Shown: in pieces, positions 63,273 to 64,000 of the stretch
Position numbering within the stretch: position 1 is the stretch's first letter
Layout: each line of letters opens with the position of its first letter
Assembly: GCF_003367705.1 (NCBI RefSeq)
Contig: NZ_CP031425.1
Span: 1,364,001-1,428,000, forward strand
From: Microbacterium foliorum
GTDB lineage: Bacteria > Actinomycetota > Actinomycetes > Actinomycetales > Microbacteriaceae
Direction of reading: 5' to 3'
DNA: 64,000 bases
Translations under genes and position numbers: made by a program
The notes under the pieces: generated by a model
What the model was told of the DNA's origin: nothing
The model's database searches: none
What the model saw: the letters and a program-made list of their open reading frames with translations, nothing else

Positions 63273-63292
63273 TTAGGTTGTGTACAACTTAA
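63273..63292. promoter_or_regulatory. Probable OhrR operator
   Basis: TTAGGTTGTGTACAACTTAA is an inverted repeat whose two 10-base halves match at eight positions. It is 20 bases upstream of the ohrR start, in AT-rich DNA unlike its surroundings, where autoregulation of ohrR-ohr is expected. Confidence 0.65.
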
Positions 63293-63306
63293 TTGGCGAG
63301 GCGTAG

Positions 63307-63333
63307 CCGCCGATCACTCGAAAAGGTCGGCGG
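63307..63333 (-). terminator. Weak hairpin after the mannosyltransferase gene
   Basis: CCGCCGA and TCGGCGG pair perfectly across a 13-base loop, seven bases past the stop codon. The stem is short, so termination is uncertain. Confidence 0.35.
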
Positions 63334-63339
63334 GTCGCG

Positions 63340-64000
63340 TCACGGGCGCACGGGAGGGAGCATCCGGTGCGAGAGCGCGCGCACCGAGCCCAGCCGTTGC
63401 CCGCCGCGGAGGAACAGTCCGATCGCCGTGAGGCGACGACGCAGACCCCACCAGCTCACCAGGGCGAGCGACTCGGAGACGATCGAGCCGCTCATCTTGG
63501 ACTCTCCGTGCACGCGCTCGACGAAGGTGATGGGCACTTCGACGACCCGCAGGCCGCGCTCGAGAGCGCGCCAGAGCAGGTCCACCTGGAAGCAGTACCC
63601 CTGGGAGGCCACGTGCGCGAGGTCGATGCGGCGCAGGGCGGCGGCGCTGAACACGCGGTAGCCGCCGGTGGAATCGCGCACGTCGATGCCGAGTGCGAGG
63701 CGAGCATAGAGGTTTCCGCCGCGACTCAGCACCTCGCGGTGGCGGGACCAGTTCAGCACGCGTCCGCCGGGCACCCAGCGCGAGCCGAGAACGAGATCGT
63801 GGTCGATCAGCTGCTCCACGAGCTTCGGGAGCTCCTCCGGACGGTGCGAGCCATCAGCGTCCATCTCGACGAGCGCCCAGTAGTCGCGTTCCAGTCCCCA
63901 CGCGAATCCGGCGAGGTACGCACCTCCGAGGCCGTTCTTCTCGGTGCGATGCAGGACGTCGACCTGAGGATGCCGCGCGGCCAGCGCATCTGCCAGCTCG
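63340..64000 (-). CDS. Polyprenol monophosphomannose synthase-type glycosyltransferase (partial, N-terminus cut)
   Basis: The visible 220 residues belong to a family 2 glycosyltransferase of the Dpm1/Ppm1 class, which makes polyprenol-phosphate mannose on the inner membrane face. Reading from the edge: HRTEKNGLGGAYLAGFAWGL, the catalytic EMDADGSHRPEEL, VLGSRWVPGGRV, GGYRVFSAAALRRID and VPITFVERVHGESKMSGSIV. The N-terminus lies beyond 64,000. No acyltransferase (Lnt) domain is visible. A weak 7-bp hairpin (63307-63313 with 63327-63333) follows the stop. The product could feed GT87/GT-C enzymes such as that at 33,926. Confidence 0.9.
   Translation of the reverse strand, partial: ELADALAARHPQVDVLHRTEKNGLGGAYLAGFAWGLERDYWALVEMDADGSHRPEELPKLVEQLIDHDLVLGSRWVPGGRVLNWSRHREVLSRGGNLYARLALGIDVRDSTGGYRVFSAAALRRIDLAHVASQGYCFQVDLLWRALERGLRVVEVPITFVERVHGESKMSGSIVSESLALVSWWGLRRRLTAIGLFLRGGQRLGSVRALSHRMLPPVRP

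Overview
The window is about 70% GC, densely coded on both strands, and looks like chromosome from a Microbacteriaceae actinobacterium, most likely Microbacterium or a close relative. I base this on the gene families (MtrAB-LpqB, WhiB, the SigR/SigH-RsrA pair, Kgd-type 2-oxoglutarate decarboxylase, GuaB1, DUF3097, Eis-like acetyltransferase), on codon use, and on frequent leaderless start sites. I see no rRNA, tRNA, CRISPR array, insertion sequence or prophage. No gap between genes exceeds about 235 bases. The two end genes are cut by the window edges.

Bases 1-22,630 are a conserved core. A membrane protein on the minus strand is followed by mtrA-mtrB-lpqB-comFC, hpf, secA, an AlaA-type aminotransferase, a small orphan group (TadZ-like ATPase, SAF-domain protein, excisionase-type HTH protein, unknown protein, Rv3235-like protein), a PdtaS-type histidine kinase, whiB1, a peroxiredoxin, rsgA, aroA and the redox sigma factor sigH/sigR with its anti-sigma factor. 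From memory, gene content and broad order match the M. tuberculosis Rv3246c-Rv3221A region. Bases 22,680-35,500 are mostly metabolism: Eis-like acetyltransferase, kgd, guaB1, two CNNM/CBS membrane proteins, an old-yellow-enzyme reductase, nnrD, a GT87-like membrane protein and a YkoF-like thiamine-binding protein.

Bases 35,500-45,100 are more accessory. A DUF2000 gene sits beside a broken AraC regulator. Then come an MFS transporter, a Nudix hydrolase, metX-metY for methionine synthesis, a divergent TetR/EamA exporter pair with two visible operators, an SDR, ung and an acetyltransferase. Bases 45,100-50,030 are a complete five-gene peptide/nickel-type ABC importer. Bases 50,100-54,200 hold an alpha/beta hydrolase, an AhpD-like protein, a tyrosine phosphatase, a stand-alone SIP-domain protein behind a probable iron box, a small HExxH protein and an arginase-family enzyme.

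Bases 54,200-64,000 hold an envelope-stress pair (TPM-domain membrane protein plus PspA), DUF3097, trmB, a CPBP-like membrane protein, DUF1304, a DinB2-type polymerase with an isoleucine at the steric-gate position, the ohrR-ohr-reductase operon for organic peroxides, and the end of a polyprenol-phosphate mannosyltransferase gene. Redox and envelope stress recur: SigH/RsrA, WhiB1, peroxiredoxin, OhrR/Ohr, AhpD-like, PspA/TPM and MtrAB.

The strongest observations are: (1) about 22 genes carry a TANNNT-like hexamer 6-7 bases before the start codon, indicating leaderless mRNAs; (2) sigH has a perfect SigR-type autopromoter and two alternative starts, suggesting two protein isoforms; (3) DinB has the changed steric gate; (4) several operators can be read directly (TetR, iron box, OhrR). 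I did not find a wholly new defence or biosynthetic system.
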